A DNA stretch of 64,000 bases from Mesonia aestuariivivens (GTDB lineage: Bacteria; Bacteroidota; Bacteroidia; Flavobacteriales; Flavobacteriaceae), in the NCBI RefSeq assembly GCF_019311235.1, contig NZ_JAHWDF010000009.1:80214-144213 (forward strand), written 5' to 3'. Of the stretch, positions 54,128 to 62,701 are shown in pieces. The number at the start of each line of letters is the position of its first letter. The first letter of the stretch is position 1. A program made the translations under genes and the position numbers. A model generated the notes under the pieces. It saw only the letters and a list, made by a program, of their open reading frames with translations, ran no database searches and was not told the DNA's origin.

Positions 54128-54128
54128 T

Positions 54129-54962
54129 TTATGGGTAGCTCATTATAGTTTTTCCATTTGATATATAATCCACTCTTTTTGGTGTCAATGTAAATATTTC
54201 CCTGTTCCCCAAATATTGAGGAGTGATAATTAATCCATCTTTATTAAAAAGCCTACGGTTGACTGTTCCTGGTTGTTTAGTAGCAGTACTATGTGCTTGA
54301 GGGTAAACGCTACCTTGTATATTTGATCGAGGAGAAGAAATCCCTGTTCCTTGTGAAATTAAGCCACCTTGATATCCTTCCGTCACTTCGTGAAGCATAC
54401 CTTTTCCTGCTTTACCATTCGCTTCGCTAAATTTATTCAAAACTTCGGGATTTACCTCTTGAGAAGCTTTCACAATATTTTTTCCTTGATATTTTTCATC
54501 AGTTACTTCATTCCCCATAAATGCCCCGCCTATATACAAATTACCAGAGGAAGTTTCCTTAGTGTTTTCGGCAGTTGCAGTTACAATTACAGAATGATCA
54601 TCAATTGCATTTGCCAATTGTTGCGCATCACTAGATAATTTACCTTCTCCATTTTGTTTATAGGTAACCTTTCCATCATCATGCATAGAGAGGGTTAAGT
54701 CACCTTGAACAGATGCCTGTAGTTGATCAAATGCAGCCTGGGCCTCTTTCCCTTTTATGATAACATCATCTGCCGACATCCCTGTCGGATCCGTATAACG
54801 CAAAGGATTGTTATGGGTGTAAACGTATGGGCTCCATCCCGGGAACTGTTCCGCCAACGGATCGACACTCAACCAAATACTCCACTTAGGGTTATAATAC
54901 CTTGCCCCGTAGTAATAGTTCCCGGTCTCCTCGTCGAGTTCCTTGGCATTGAACTTGTAAGG
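54129..54962 (-). pseudogene. 5'-truncated Rhs cassette with a HEVTE-containing toxin-like domain
   Basis: The Rhs tail begins at PYKFNAKELDEE (54962) with no upstream VEEH part or start codon; a TAA precedes in frame. The tail (YYYGARYYNPKWS, VDPLAEQFPGWSPY, TDPTG) is followed by a unique C-terminal domain with GMLHEVTEGYQGG and AHSTATKQPGT, a His/Glu pattern like some predicted metal-dependent toxins. A TTG at 54872 could only start inside the tail. The 5' end abuts the stop of the next immunity gene without the usual spacer. Confidence 0.72.
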
Positions 54963-54985
54963 GCACCGCTTTCTATATTACTCGT

Positions 54986-55771
54986 CTAATCTACCACATT
55001 ATCGAATATCTGTACATCTTTTAATTTGATACACTTGTAATCATTTGAATTTAAAAATTTAATAACTAAATAATTGTCTTTACTAAGATATATTTTTTCA
55101 ATTTTATGATTAGTTGCATTTAATAAATAGGAAAACTCTACTTCATATTTAAAATTTAAAGCTTTCTTAATTTGATTGCAATCTTCAAGTTTTCCTGTTG
55201 ATAAATTATGCCATATCATGTATAACATTTCACGTCTTTTTATATCGCTTAAGTAATCTAAACTACTTTCATGAGTTAAGCTAAGTATATTTTGAATTTT
55301 TATTTTTCTATATTCATTTTTTTTATAGACCTCTGTAAACTTTGGAGATTTTACTTTGTTTCTTATGAAAGAATATAATTTATCTAATTTTTTAGGGTTT
55401 ATAGTATCCATAATATTTGACGAATAACTCTCATTATTTTTTTTATGAAGGATAAACCCCCAGTTAAAATAATAATTTGTCAGGTTTTTTTTATAATATG
55501 GCTTTAATTTTTCGTTACTTAATACATTTAAAATGTTTGATAAAGTATTTTTTTCTTTATCTGTTAATAAAATATACTCTAATCGATTATTGAAAGCGTC
55601 ATAATGATTTCTGTTTTTAAATAAAGTATCTCCTTTTATATAAATATTTATTTCCCCCATTTTTTTAGGACTCATATAAAATTCATAAAAATAAAGTTTT
55701 GAAAAATTATTATTCTCTTCTTGACAGGAGAATAAAATCACGCCTATGAAAATTAAAATAATAGTCTTCAT
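54986..55771 (-). CDS. Lipoprotein, putative immunity protein
   Basis: This 261-residue protein has a lipoprotein signal (VILFSCQEEN, Cys near 16) and a Lys/Asn/Tyr-rich body without a recognised domain. It starts 4 bases after the preceding cassette's stop (55776) and ends at the broken cassette's 5' end. An immunity role is inferred from position and lipidation. Confidence 0.6.
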   Translation of the reverse strand: MKTIILIFIGVILFSCQEENNNFSKLYFYEFYMSPKKMGEINIYIKGDTLFKNRNHYDAFNNRLEYILLTDKEKNTLSNILNVLSNEKLKPYYKKNLTNYYFNWGFILHKKNNESYSSNIMDTINPKKLDKLYSFIRNKVKSPKFTEVYKKNEYRKIKIQNILSLTHESSLDYLSDIKRREMLYMIWHNLSTGKLEDCNQIKKALNFKYEVEFSYLLNATNHKIEKIYLSKDNYLVIKFLNSNDYKCIKLKDVQIFDNVVD

Positions 55772-55775
55772 AATT

Positions 55776-56666
55776 TTAATTTTTATTTAATGACTTATAA
55801 AAAGGATAACCAAACTTATAATATAGTGATTTATATTTTGAATTACTTAGGATATTATTACCTGTATTTTCTCCATAATTATATAGATGATTAAGATGAA
55901 AGCCTTTAAAACTTTTTGTTGTTGTATTAAATTGCAAATGATTAATTTGCATTTCAAAAATTCTAAAATGGTCTTTTGGGTCCCCTGTCAAATTATTTAA
56001 TACATGCCCTCTAACCTCATGAATGTTTATTAAATTTCGTATATTCTCTACTGTCGGTTTAAAATATTCATCAGAAACACTGCTTCCGTCTTTATGAACC
56101 CCTCTCTTTATAAGTAAATTATTAGGAGTTCCTTCATTGGCATTATATAATCCGCCATCAGTGTTGACTATATGGTGTTTAATTTTTATTTCTCCATCAA
56201 TATTGAGACCATCATCAAGATTATAATTTGTAATATGTGATTCAATTTTATCTCGTGAATCGGGATGCAATGAATTAAACCCTTCATTACTTAAATATGT
56301 ACCTCCATTATTATTAACCAACTCATCTTTACTCATAGAAGTAAAATCTTTTTTACCATCATAAATAATTGGTTCCCCAGTAAAACCTTCTTCTGTATCT
56401 CCTCTATAATTACCTTGGGAGTCATAGACAGGGTTTTCTTCAACGGACATTCCCGTAGGATCTGTAAAATTGACCGGATTGTTCAATGTATAATTGTACG
56501 GCGACCACCCGGGGTATTTCTCCGCCATTGGGTCAACACTCAACCAAATGCTCCACTTAGGGTTATAATATCTTGCCCCATAGTAGTAGTTCCCCGTCTC
56601 GTCATCCAACTCTTTTCCGTTAAACTTATAAGGACTGTTATAAGAGTTTAAATGCTCTTCCACCAA
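55776..56666 (-). CDS. Rhs cassette with a HEVRGH-containing toxin-like domain
   Basis: Residues 1-73 are the conserved Rhs tail (MVEEHLNSYN, YKFNGKELDDE, VDPMAEKYPGWSPY, TDPTG). The rest is unique, with HEVRGH at 216-221 and further His/Glu residues nearby, which could form a zinc site. The start is not ATG: TTG at 56664-56666 or GTG just after. Expression may therefore be low. Its immunity candidate starts 4 bases downstream. Spacer copy 2 lies just upstream. Confidence 0.72.
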   Translation of the reverse strand: MVEEHLNSYNSPYKFNGKELDDETGNYYYGARYYNPKWSIWLSVDPMAEKYPGWSPYNYTLNNPVNFTDPTGMSVEENPVYDSQGNYRGDTEEGFTGEPIIYDGKKDFTSMSKDELVNNNGGTYLSNEGFNSLHPDSRDKIESHITNYNLDDGLNIDGEIKIKHHIVNTDGGLYNANEGTPNNLLIKRGVHKDGSSVSDEYFKPTVENIRNLINIHEVRGHVLNNLTGDPKDHFRIFEMQINHLQFNTTTKSFKGFHLNHLYNYGENTGNNILSNSKYKSLYYKFGYPFYKSLNKN

Positions 56667-56668
56667 TG

Positions 56669-56925
56669 TTTAACTCGATATTTTTTATTTTAGGAAAAAG
56701 GTCTCGTTGAATCTCGTTCCTCGATTTCACCAAACGGTAAATATTCCAAGAGCCCCCTCTAACTCCCCCCCAAGGGTGAGAATAAGGCTTTCAAAAAGCT
56801 TCTTCCTATAAAGATAGGATTTTTCACCTATTTAACCTTATCGATACCTATATCCAGAACTTCAAGACCAAACAGGCGTTCGCTAAATAAAAAACCCCGC
56901 AATTTTAATCTTGCAGGGATTATGT
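56669..56925 (-). repeat. Conserved inter-cassette spacer, copy 2, with terminator
   Basis: It starts with TTTAACTCGATATTTTTTAT and the AACGAGATTCAACGAGACC block and ends in a terminator with CCCGCAA/TTGCAGGG arms near 56893-56920. The middle has diverged from copy 1. The 304-base gap to the next gene holds nothing else I can support. Confidence 0.82.
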
Positions 56926-56970
56926 TATTACATTTATTTATCAATTACCAGATAAATTACCTATTTAGGT

Positions 56971-57369
56971 CTATAGAAGCAAAAGAGCCATTAATAAAAT
57001 GATTGGACCGAAAATATAAAATAAACAGAAGAACCCCTTAATTCTCCATGATAAATTGCTCTCCTTATTTTGGGAAAATTTATCATATAATATTTCATCA
57101 TCTTTCCTGAACAGTAGAACATTTAAAATAAAAACAATAATTACCAATCCAAAAATCCTATAAGAATTAACAAAGAAGCCTTCAAAATCAGATATTCTTC
57201 TTATCAATAAATCTAAAGAATAAATTAAAGCAACAGAACTGAAAGAGATTGCATATCCGGTATTAAATGCCTTTAAGTTTTCATCTCCATTCCATTGTTT
57301 TTGTTGGAATAATGCAAATCTAAAATAAATATACTGATAGGCTCTAACTATTTTTTTTATAAAACTCAC
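56971..57369 (-). CDS. Three-helix membrane protein, putative immunity protein of the Hint cassette
   Basis: This 132-residue protein has hydrophobic segments near 38-57, 70-88 and 108-132. It starts 3 bases after the stop of the Hint-type Rhs cassette. It is the only immunity candidate in the array that is a multi-pass membrane protein rather than a lipoprotein or exported protein. Not recognised as a known family. Confidence 0.6.
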   Translation of the reverse strand: MSFIKKIVRAYQYIYFRFALFQQKQWNGDENLKAFNTGYAISFSSVALIYSLDLLIRRISDFEGFFVNSYRIFGLVIIVFILNVLLFRKDDEILYDKFSQNKESNLSWRIKGFFCLFYIFGPIILLMALLLL

Positions 57370-57372
57370 TTA

Positions 57373-58719
57373 TTATTTTTCTGTTTTATATTTATTGTGA
57401 ACTAAAACTCCATTCACGAAAAAAGTATTATTGTTCTGGACATGTTTTATATTATACATTGGAGCTTCTTTTTTCTCATCAATAATTTTGATTATTTTGG
57501 TTTCTTTTATTTTACCATTTTCATAATAGAAAAGAGTATCTCCTATTTCCAATTTTGCATACGAATTATTTCCGTGGGTTGTATGTGTGCTCCAACCTTT
57601 GGATTTTACGTAAAATGGATGATTTGGGGAAGATATTACCTCGAGGTTATTATCTAACTCCATATATATCATTCTTTGGATATGAAATTTATTTGGGAGC
57701 TCAATTACTTGATCTGATTCCACTTTCATTGTTTCCATGTTCAAGCTTAATATTTCATCCCCAACTTTAATATCTTCTATATTCTTTTGTTGCCCATCAC
57801 TCATAGTTACTTTAGTCCCTGCTACAAAGCAATGGTTTTGATAACTATAGTCTTTTGGTGTTTCGGGATTTGCCATAGTAGGGTTTAAAAATAAAGATAT
57901 ATGAGCTCCTAAACCTACTCCCAATCCTATAGGTCCTCCATAAGTCATAAAACCATTAGCTGTTAATTCCGCGGATGCCTTTTTTGTTGCTTGTTTGTTA
58001 TTGCTCTTAACAGCATTTTCAATCTGTACGGCATTAACACCCATGCTTAAAGCCCCTAAGCCATAACCTCCAATCTTAAAATAAGAACTCACTGCCGGGG
58101 CTAAATCTTTGGAATTAATTAGTCCCTTAACCAAAGCTTCTTGACCAAGTTTTGCATAACCTGCAACAGAAAGAGAAGTGTTTAGATTATTCAAACTACT
58201 CGCGTTATCATTACTTAAAGAACTACTACCTGAAAATTCATAATTACTAGAAGACAACTCACTGTTTGAAGAAAGAGAATTGACAGTTGTAGGATTACTT
58301 ACACGGACTTCATCACCAATTTCAACATCTGACATCAACATCCCATCAGATTCCCTAATATAATTATCACCTAATTGGCTTTCCACTATACTGTTTGCCT
58401 CCTCCATTGAGATACCGGCATCTTGAGCTAGTGAATAAGCACTATCGCCCGCTTCCGCTGTCCAGGTGCCATCACCATTATCAACCCAATCAGCAGACCT
58501 GCCATCGGGATCGATCATATTTATAGGGTTATTGTGAACATAAGCATATGGGCTCCATCCCGGAAACTGTTCCGCCAACGGATCGACAGAAAGCCAAATT
58601 GACCACTTCGGATCATAATACCTCGCTCCGTAGTAATAATTACCTGTTTCCTCATCTAACTCTTTTGCATTAAACTTGTAAGGAGAGTTATTCGAATTCT
58701 TGTGTTCTTCTACAAACAT
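57373..58719 (-). CDS. Rhs cassette ending in a Hint (self-splicing/proteolysis) domain
   Basis: The 448 residues begin with the Rhs tail (MFVEEHKNSN; KELDEETGNYYYG; VDPLAEQFPGWSPY; DPDG), then a LysM-like stretch (about 85-140), a Ser-rich linker, and a hydrophobic pre-Hint region. The Hint domain runs from Cys297 (CFVAGTKVTMSDG) to the VHN motif (Asn442). Only six residues follow (KYKTEK), so there is no C-terminal toxin. The start is ATG. Hint domains in Rhs and related toxins cut or release the C-terminal toxin; here none remains. Confidence 0.85.
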   Translation of the reverse strand: MFVEEHKNSNNSPYKFNAKELDEETGNYYYGARYYDPKWSIWLSVDPLAEQFPGWSPYAYVHNNPINMIDPDGRSADWVDNGDGTWTAEAGDSAYSLAQDAGISMEEANSIVESQLGDNYIRESDGMLMSDVEIGDEVRVSNPTTVNSLSSNSELSSSNYEFSGSSSLSNDNASSLNNLNTSLSVAGYAKLGQEALVKGLINSKDLAPAVSSYFKIGGYGLGALSMGVNAVQIENAVKSNNKQATKKASAELTANGFMTYGGPIGLGVGLGAHISLFLNPTMANPETPKDYSYQNHCFVAGTKVTMSDGQQKNIEDIKVGDEILSLNMETMKVESDQVIELPNKFHIQRMIYMELDNNLEVISSPNHPFYVKSKGWSTHTTHGNNSYAKLEIGDTLFYYENGKIKETKIIKIIDEKKEAPMYNIKHVQNNNTFFVNGVLVHNKYKTEK

Positions 58720-58985
58720 TTAACTCGATATTTTTTATTTCAAGAAAAAGGTCTCGTTGAATCTCGTTCCTCGATTTCCCCCAAACGGTAAATATTCCAT
58801 AAGCCCCCTCTAGCTCCCCCCAAGGGGGAGAACAAGGCTTTCAAAGAACTTCTTGCTTTAAAGATAAGGTTTTTCTAGCTAATTTAACTTTCTTCAATTT
58901 CAGGCTTCGATTTCAATTTCTTAATAAAAGAAAACTCCAAAGTATTATGTAAACAATAAACCCCGCAATTTTAATATTGCAGGGC
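58719..58985 (-). repeat. Conserved inter-cassette spacer, copy 3, with terminator
   Basis: It matches copy 1 closely: TTTAACTCGATATTTTTTAT, the AACGAGATTCAACGAGACC block, the GC hairpin and an AT stretch. A terminator (CCCCGCAA/TTGCAGGG arms) ends near 58985. The 360-base gap to the next gene adds nothing more. Confidence 0.85.
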
Positions 58986-59079
58986 TTTTTTATCATATTA
59001 AAAAGCACCAATTTACTACATTACCGAAATGATTACTGTAAGTTATTTAAAATAACATATATAGTTTCTATAAAATAAA

Positions 59080-59532
59080 CTAGTTCAAAATAATATCATT
59101 AAATTTTAAATGTTTTGGAGTAATAATGCTATCATCAATCATATTTTTAATAGAAGTTTTTTCAGAAATAAGAGGAACATAATATTTACCTTCAAAAGTC
59201 TCAATTATGATATTACCAGTTTTGTTTTCTACTGGAAAAATAAAATCTGAAGAAGTGATTTTTTTTGAAAAAGCAATTTTAACTGGTAAAGCATTATATA
59301 ATTCATTTTTGATTAAAATTTCAATTTTTTCTACATGTGCATTTTGAAGTGATTTTTTATCTTTGTTATTCAAATTCACATATAAAGCTTCCTCATATTC
59401 ATACAGAGGAGATTTGATAGATATTTTTTTTTCATCTATATAAAACTTTATTTCATACCCATCTTCTTTATTTGATGAACAACTAATACCAACCACAAAA
59501 ATAAAAGAGATGATTAATTTAGTTTTTAGCAT
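59080..59532 (-). CDS. Lipoprotein, putative immunity protein
   Basis: From the ATG at 59532 this is 150 residues with a lipoprotein signal (VVGISCSSNK, Cys near 17). An upstream frame to 59604 exists but would overlap the toxin gene and lose the signal. The start lies one base after the cassette's stop. The body is Lys/Asn-rich with no recognised family. Immunity role is inferred. Confidence 0.6.
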   Translation of the reverse strand: MLKTKLIISFIFVVGISCSSNKEDGYEIKFYIDEKKISIKSPLYEYEEALYVNLNNKDKKSLQNAHVEKIEILIKNELYNALPVKIAFSKKITSSDFIFPVENKTGNIIIETFEGKYYVPLISEKTSIKNMIDDSIITPKHLKFNDIILN

Positions 59533-59533
59533 T

Positions 59534-60367
59534 TTAATCTTGCTTGTAATATTTGACATCATCCATTGTAAAATTAGTTGTTTGATTTTCATTATATATA
59601 TCAATAGTTTCTTGAAGCGTTCTTACTTGAGGTTTATAAAATCTACCGTCTTTTGAATAAACATATTGTGTTCCATCTTTACTTTGACCATAATTAGTTA
59701 CAACATGTTGTCCTCCTATTATTGCGATACCCTTTCCAAAATCAACATTGTCAAAATTTTCTACTTCAGTAAATCCTTTTGTAGTTGATTCAGGCATAAA
59801 TTGTCTATAGTTCATAGCGTTTTTAGGATTAATCTCTACTTCATCTACAGCCATTTGTGATGCTTGATCACATATATAGTTATCTTTTGAAGGTGTAATT
59901 GGGTTATTTGAATCTGGACCTGTAGGAGTTTTACCATTAGAGTTCTTTATGGATCTAGTCATATTATTATCCACGATAACCTTGTCGCCCTCGCTAAATT
60001 CAAAATTAGTACCTATATTTTTACCATTATAGTTATAAGAGCTTCCGACTTTTTCTGAAGTTTGATTCAGATATTTAGCTAAAGTTTCTACTGTATCACC
60101 TTTTTCAGCAATAAGATTTCCTTTACTGTCAGGTTTCCAAACAGCATTCCCGTCTGGATCAACAAATTTCACGGGGTTCTGTAACGTATAATTATAAGGC
60201 GACCACCCGGGGTATTTCTCCGCCATTGGGTCAACACTCAACCAAACACTCCACTTCGGATCATAGTACCTAGCCCCATAATAGTAATTCCCCGTTTCCT
60301 CATCCAACTCTTTCCCGTTGAACTTATAAGGAGAGTTATTGGAGTTTTTATGCTCCTCTACAAACAT
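59534..60367 (-). CDS. Rhs cassette with LysM-like part and a Cys/His hydrolase-like toxin domain
   Basis: The 277 residues carry the Rhs tail (1-74), then a LysM-like stretch (76-132; KGDTVETLAKYLNQTSEKV, FSEGDKVIV). The C-terminal domain has Cys166 in NYICDQAS and His221-Asn225 in GGQHVVTNYG, arranged like a papain/CHAP-type catalytic triad. A LysM next to it would fit peptidoglycan as target. The start is ATG. Catalytic roles are inferred. Confidence 0.7.
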   Translation of the reverse strand: MFVEEHKNSNNSPYKFNGKELDEETGNYYYGARYYDPKWSVWLSVDPMAEKYPGWSPYNYTLQNPVKFVDPDGNAVWKPDSKGNLIAEKGDTVETLAKYLNQTSEKVGSSYNYNGKNIGTNFEFSEGDKVIVDNNMTRSIKNSNGKTPTGPDSNNPITPSKDNYICDQASQMAVDEVEINPKNAMNYRQFMPESTTKGFTEVENFDNVDFGKGIAIIGGQHVVTNYGQSKDGTQYVYSKDGRFYKPQVRTLQETIDIYNENQTTNFTMDDVKYYKQD

Positions 60368-60630
60368 TTAACTCGATATTTTTTATTTCAAGAAAAAGGT
60401 CTCGTTGAATCTCGTTCCTCGATTTCTCCAAATGGTAAATATTCCAAGAGCCCCCTCTAGCTCCCCCCAAGGGGGAGAACAAGGCATCCAAAGAACTTAT
60501 TTTATAAAGATAAGATTTTTTACCTATCTAACTTTCTTCAAATTCAACTTCGATTTCAATTTCTTAAGAAAAGAAAACTCCAAAGTATTATGTAAACAAA
60601 AAGCCCCGCAATTTTAATCTTGCAGGGATT
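60367..60630 (-). repeat. Conserved inter-cassette spacer, copy 4, with terminator
   Basis: It matches copies 1 and 3 (TTTAACTCGATATTTTTTAT start, GC hairpin CTCCCCCCAAGGGGGAG, terminator near 60602-60628). Confidence 0.85.
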
Positions 60631-60645
60631 ATTTTCTATTTTAAT

Positions 60646-61251
60646 CTATTTAACAATAAAATTAAAATAAGGGTTTTTACAATTATTTTCAGATATTTCG
60701 TACTCTCCATTTTTAAGGATATAACACATAAAATAAAACTCATTCCATGTTTCAAATTTTTTATATGATTTGTTATTAATACAAAGTACATAATTACCTA
60801 TCTGAAGTGAAGACATAAAAAGAAGAGGGGGTACAATATCTTTTTTCTTATCAAATATAATTTTGTCGATTGTCGAAAGTTTATCAATATCAATTAACTT
60901 TGAAAAGAAAAATATGTTGATTGTTTTCTCCTTCTCATTTTCTTCATTGTACGTTAATTGTATTTGAGGTACTAATTGTTCACATACATTTCTTTTGAGA
61001 ATAACCCTACTATAATTTTTAAAACTCTTCACCTCTTGAATGCTGTACAAGTTAGATTTTACTACTGATAAATTTTTCAAATCTTCGGATGAGACTTTGA
61101 GGTCAAAAGCTATACTGTCACTTTTCAATAAGAAAAAAAATTGAGATTCTGGCTTTGTGTATTGATCAAAAGCTTTAGCATTCCAACTAAGTGAAAACAA
61201 AACTATAAAAATTAGAATGTTAATTTTTAGCAGGAACTTTCCAATCACCAT
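60646..61251 (-). CDS. Exported protein, putative immunity protein of the zincin cassette
   Basis: From the ATG at 61251 this is 201 residues with a signal peptide (VLFSLSWNAKA). A longer frame to 61275 lacks signal features. The start overlaps the toxin gene end (61220), so the genes are tightly coupled. The body is Lys/Asn/Phe-rich with no recognised domain. The lack of a lipobox distinguishes it from the other candidates. Confidence 0.6.
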   Translation of the reverse strand: MVIGKFLLKINILIFIVLFSLSWNAKAFDQYTKPESQFFFLLKSDSIAFDLKVSSEDLKNLSVVKSNLYSIQEVKSFKNYSRVILKRNVCEQLVPQIQLTYNEENEKEKTINIFFFSKLIDIDKLSTIDKIIFDKKKDIVPPLLFMSSLQIGNYVLCINNKSYKKFETWNEFYFMCYILKNGEYEISENNCKNPYFNFIVK

Positions 61252-62014
61252 ATTTTCTTCTTCTGTTCTTTTCATTTCTAAAGTTTCTATTTATAAATTG
61301 AGAGGCTTTTATTTCTTCAGTTTTTCTATCTTGTGCAGCACCGTCGTCGATTCGTTTTGCATGAAACAGTTCGTGAAATAATTCTGTTGTTTTATTTCTC
61401 TTGTAACCATCTTTTTTACTGATTTTTGTATAATCTAATGTTACGTAAGAGCCATCACCAGTTCCGTCCTTATGTTCTGTAGGTTTATTGTTCTGGTATT
61501 CTTGGAATTTTTTTTCATATTCTTGCCATTGCTCTTTTGTAGCATCAACACCTGGAACTTGAAGGCTTGGATCCTCTAAAGCAGTTTCTTCATAATCATA
61601 GAGTTTTTTTGGCTGTGCATTACTTCCTAAAAAGCTTCCTTCTGAATCTTGCTTTATAGTAATCACATTATCAGTTTCTTTCAGCTGTTTAATTGTAGAA
61701 CGTGTTTCTTTTGTTCCGAATATTGACTGAGCAAATATTCTCAACTTAGCACCTAAATTGAACCAAAGTGAATTGTCTTTATGATACTCAACAACCATAC
61801 CCGTAGGGTCCACAAACTTAACCGGGTTCTGCAGTGTATAGTTGTACGGAGACCACCCGGGGTATTTCTCCGCCAATGGATCGACAGAGAGCCAAATGCT
61901 CCACTTAGGGTTATAGTACCTTGCCCAATAGTAATAGTTCCCGGTCTCCTCGTCGAGTTCCTTGGCATTGAACTTGTACGGACTGTTATAAGAGTTTAAA
62001 TGCTCTTCCACCAA
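61220..62014 (-). CDS. Rhs cassette with zinc-metallopeptidase-like toxin domain
   Basis: The 264 residues have the Rhs tail (1-72) with one change (YYYW for YYYG), followed by a unique domain. HELFH at 214-218 is a canonical HExxH zinc motif, with a further Glu/Asp cluster (RIDDGAAQDRKTEE) that could give the third ligand. The C-terminus is Lys/Arg-rich. The gene starts with TTG or GTG, not ATG. Confidence 0.75.
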   Translation of the reverse strand: MVEEHLNSYNSPYKFNAKELDEETGNYYYWARYYNPKWSIWLSVDPLAEKYPGWSPYNYTLQNPVKFVDPTGMVVEYHKDNSLWFNLGAKLRIFAQSIFGTKETRSTIKQLKETDNVITIKQDSEGSFLGSNAQPKKLYDYEETALEDPSLQVPGVDATKEQWQEYEKKFQEYQNNKPTEHKDGTGDGSYVTLDYTKISKKDGYKRNKTTELFHELFHAKRIDDGAAQDRKTEEIKASQFINRNFRNEKNRRRKYGDWKVPAKN

Positions 62015-62016
62015 TG

Positions 62017-62087
62017 TTTAACTCGATATTTTTTATTTTTAGAAAAAGGTCTCGTTGAATCTCGTTCCTCGATTTCTCCAAATGGTT
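62017..62087 (-). repeat. Truncated inter-cassette spacer, copy 5
   Basis: It begins as the others (TTTAACTCGATATTTTTTAT to the CTCCAAATGG point), then diverges at TTTGCCAACG. Bases 62088-62297 hold a short palindrome (AAAACAGCC/GGCTGTTTT at 62118-62138) and a direct repeat, with no gene seen. Confidence 0.75.
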
Positions 62088-62205
62088 TGCCAACGCGGCA
62101 AGCTGGCCTGTTCACTAAAAACAGCCACCGGCTGTTTTCTTTACGTTCCATCCTATATGTTGTGTGATGTTCCCTGCTAAGTTAGTGATATAACTTGAAC
62201 TTCCC

Positions 62206-62285
62206 AAACCGACAGAGGTTCACGAACTCCTAAAGCAATAGAAGCCAGTGAGCTAAACCGACAAAGGAGGTTCACGAGCTCCTAA
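62206..62285. repeat. Direct repeat pair beside the Rhs core remnant
   Basis: AAACCGACAGAGGTTCACGA with CTCCTAAA (62206-62234) and AAACCGACAAAGGAGGTTCA with CGAGCTCCTAAA (62255-62285) are near-identical copies with a 3-base difference in length. They lie between the truncated spacer and the Rhs core remnant and may mark a rearrangement. Confidence 0.55.
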
Positions 62286-62297
62286 ACACAATAACAA

Positions 62298-62477
62298 CTA
62301 CGCGAGTAAATGGTCGGGATGGTACCAGTAGGCATCGTAATCGTTATTGTTATGGGCAAAATTACTGCTTACCCCGCTGCCGCCATAAGTAAATAGGCTA
62401 CCCAATTGCAGTTCCTTTTCCAAAGAGGCATAGGTGGCGATCAGGGCCTGCCCTGCCTCGCCCACTTGGTTATCCAT
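62298..62477 (-). pseudogene. Rhs core remnant ending at the YHPDHL motif
   Basis: This 59-residue frame (MDNQVGEAGQALIATY, QLGSLFTYGG, AYWYHPDHLLA, stop at 62298) matches the Rhs core just before the conserved HPDHLGS step. It stops at LLA instead. It is a broken piece of a larger gene and shows that core sequence, not just tails, has been through this array. Confidence 0.72.
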
Positions 62478-62642
62478 GGCTAACCCCCTGAGCTTCCTCC
62501 TTGAGGGACAAGATAGGCTGGTAAACGTTATATTATTTTAAGAGTTATTCACATCAAAAAACTGGAAAAGAATTAAAAACAGTACGTCTTCACACTTCTG
62601 ATACGTTACTTAAACAAAATCAAGCTACAGCTTTATATAAAT

Positions 62643-62682
62643 AAAAAGCCCTGCAATTTTAGTCTTGCAGGGTCCTTTTTTT
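62643..62682 (-). terminator. Terminator of the lipase-cassette immunity gene
   Basis: AGCCCTGCAA and TTGCAGGGT arms with a short loop and a long T run on the plus strand, A run on the minus side. It matches the terminator part of the inter-cassette spacers, although the rest of the spacer is absent here. Confidence 0.75.
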
Positions 62683-62701
62683 TAATGAATATTTCTCTTA
62701 A

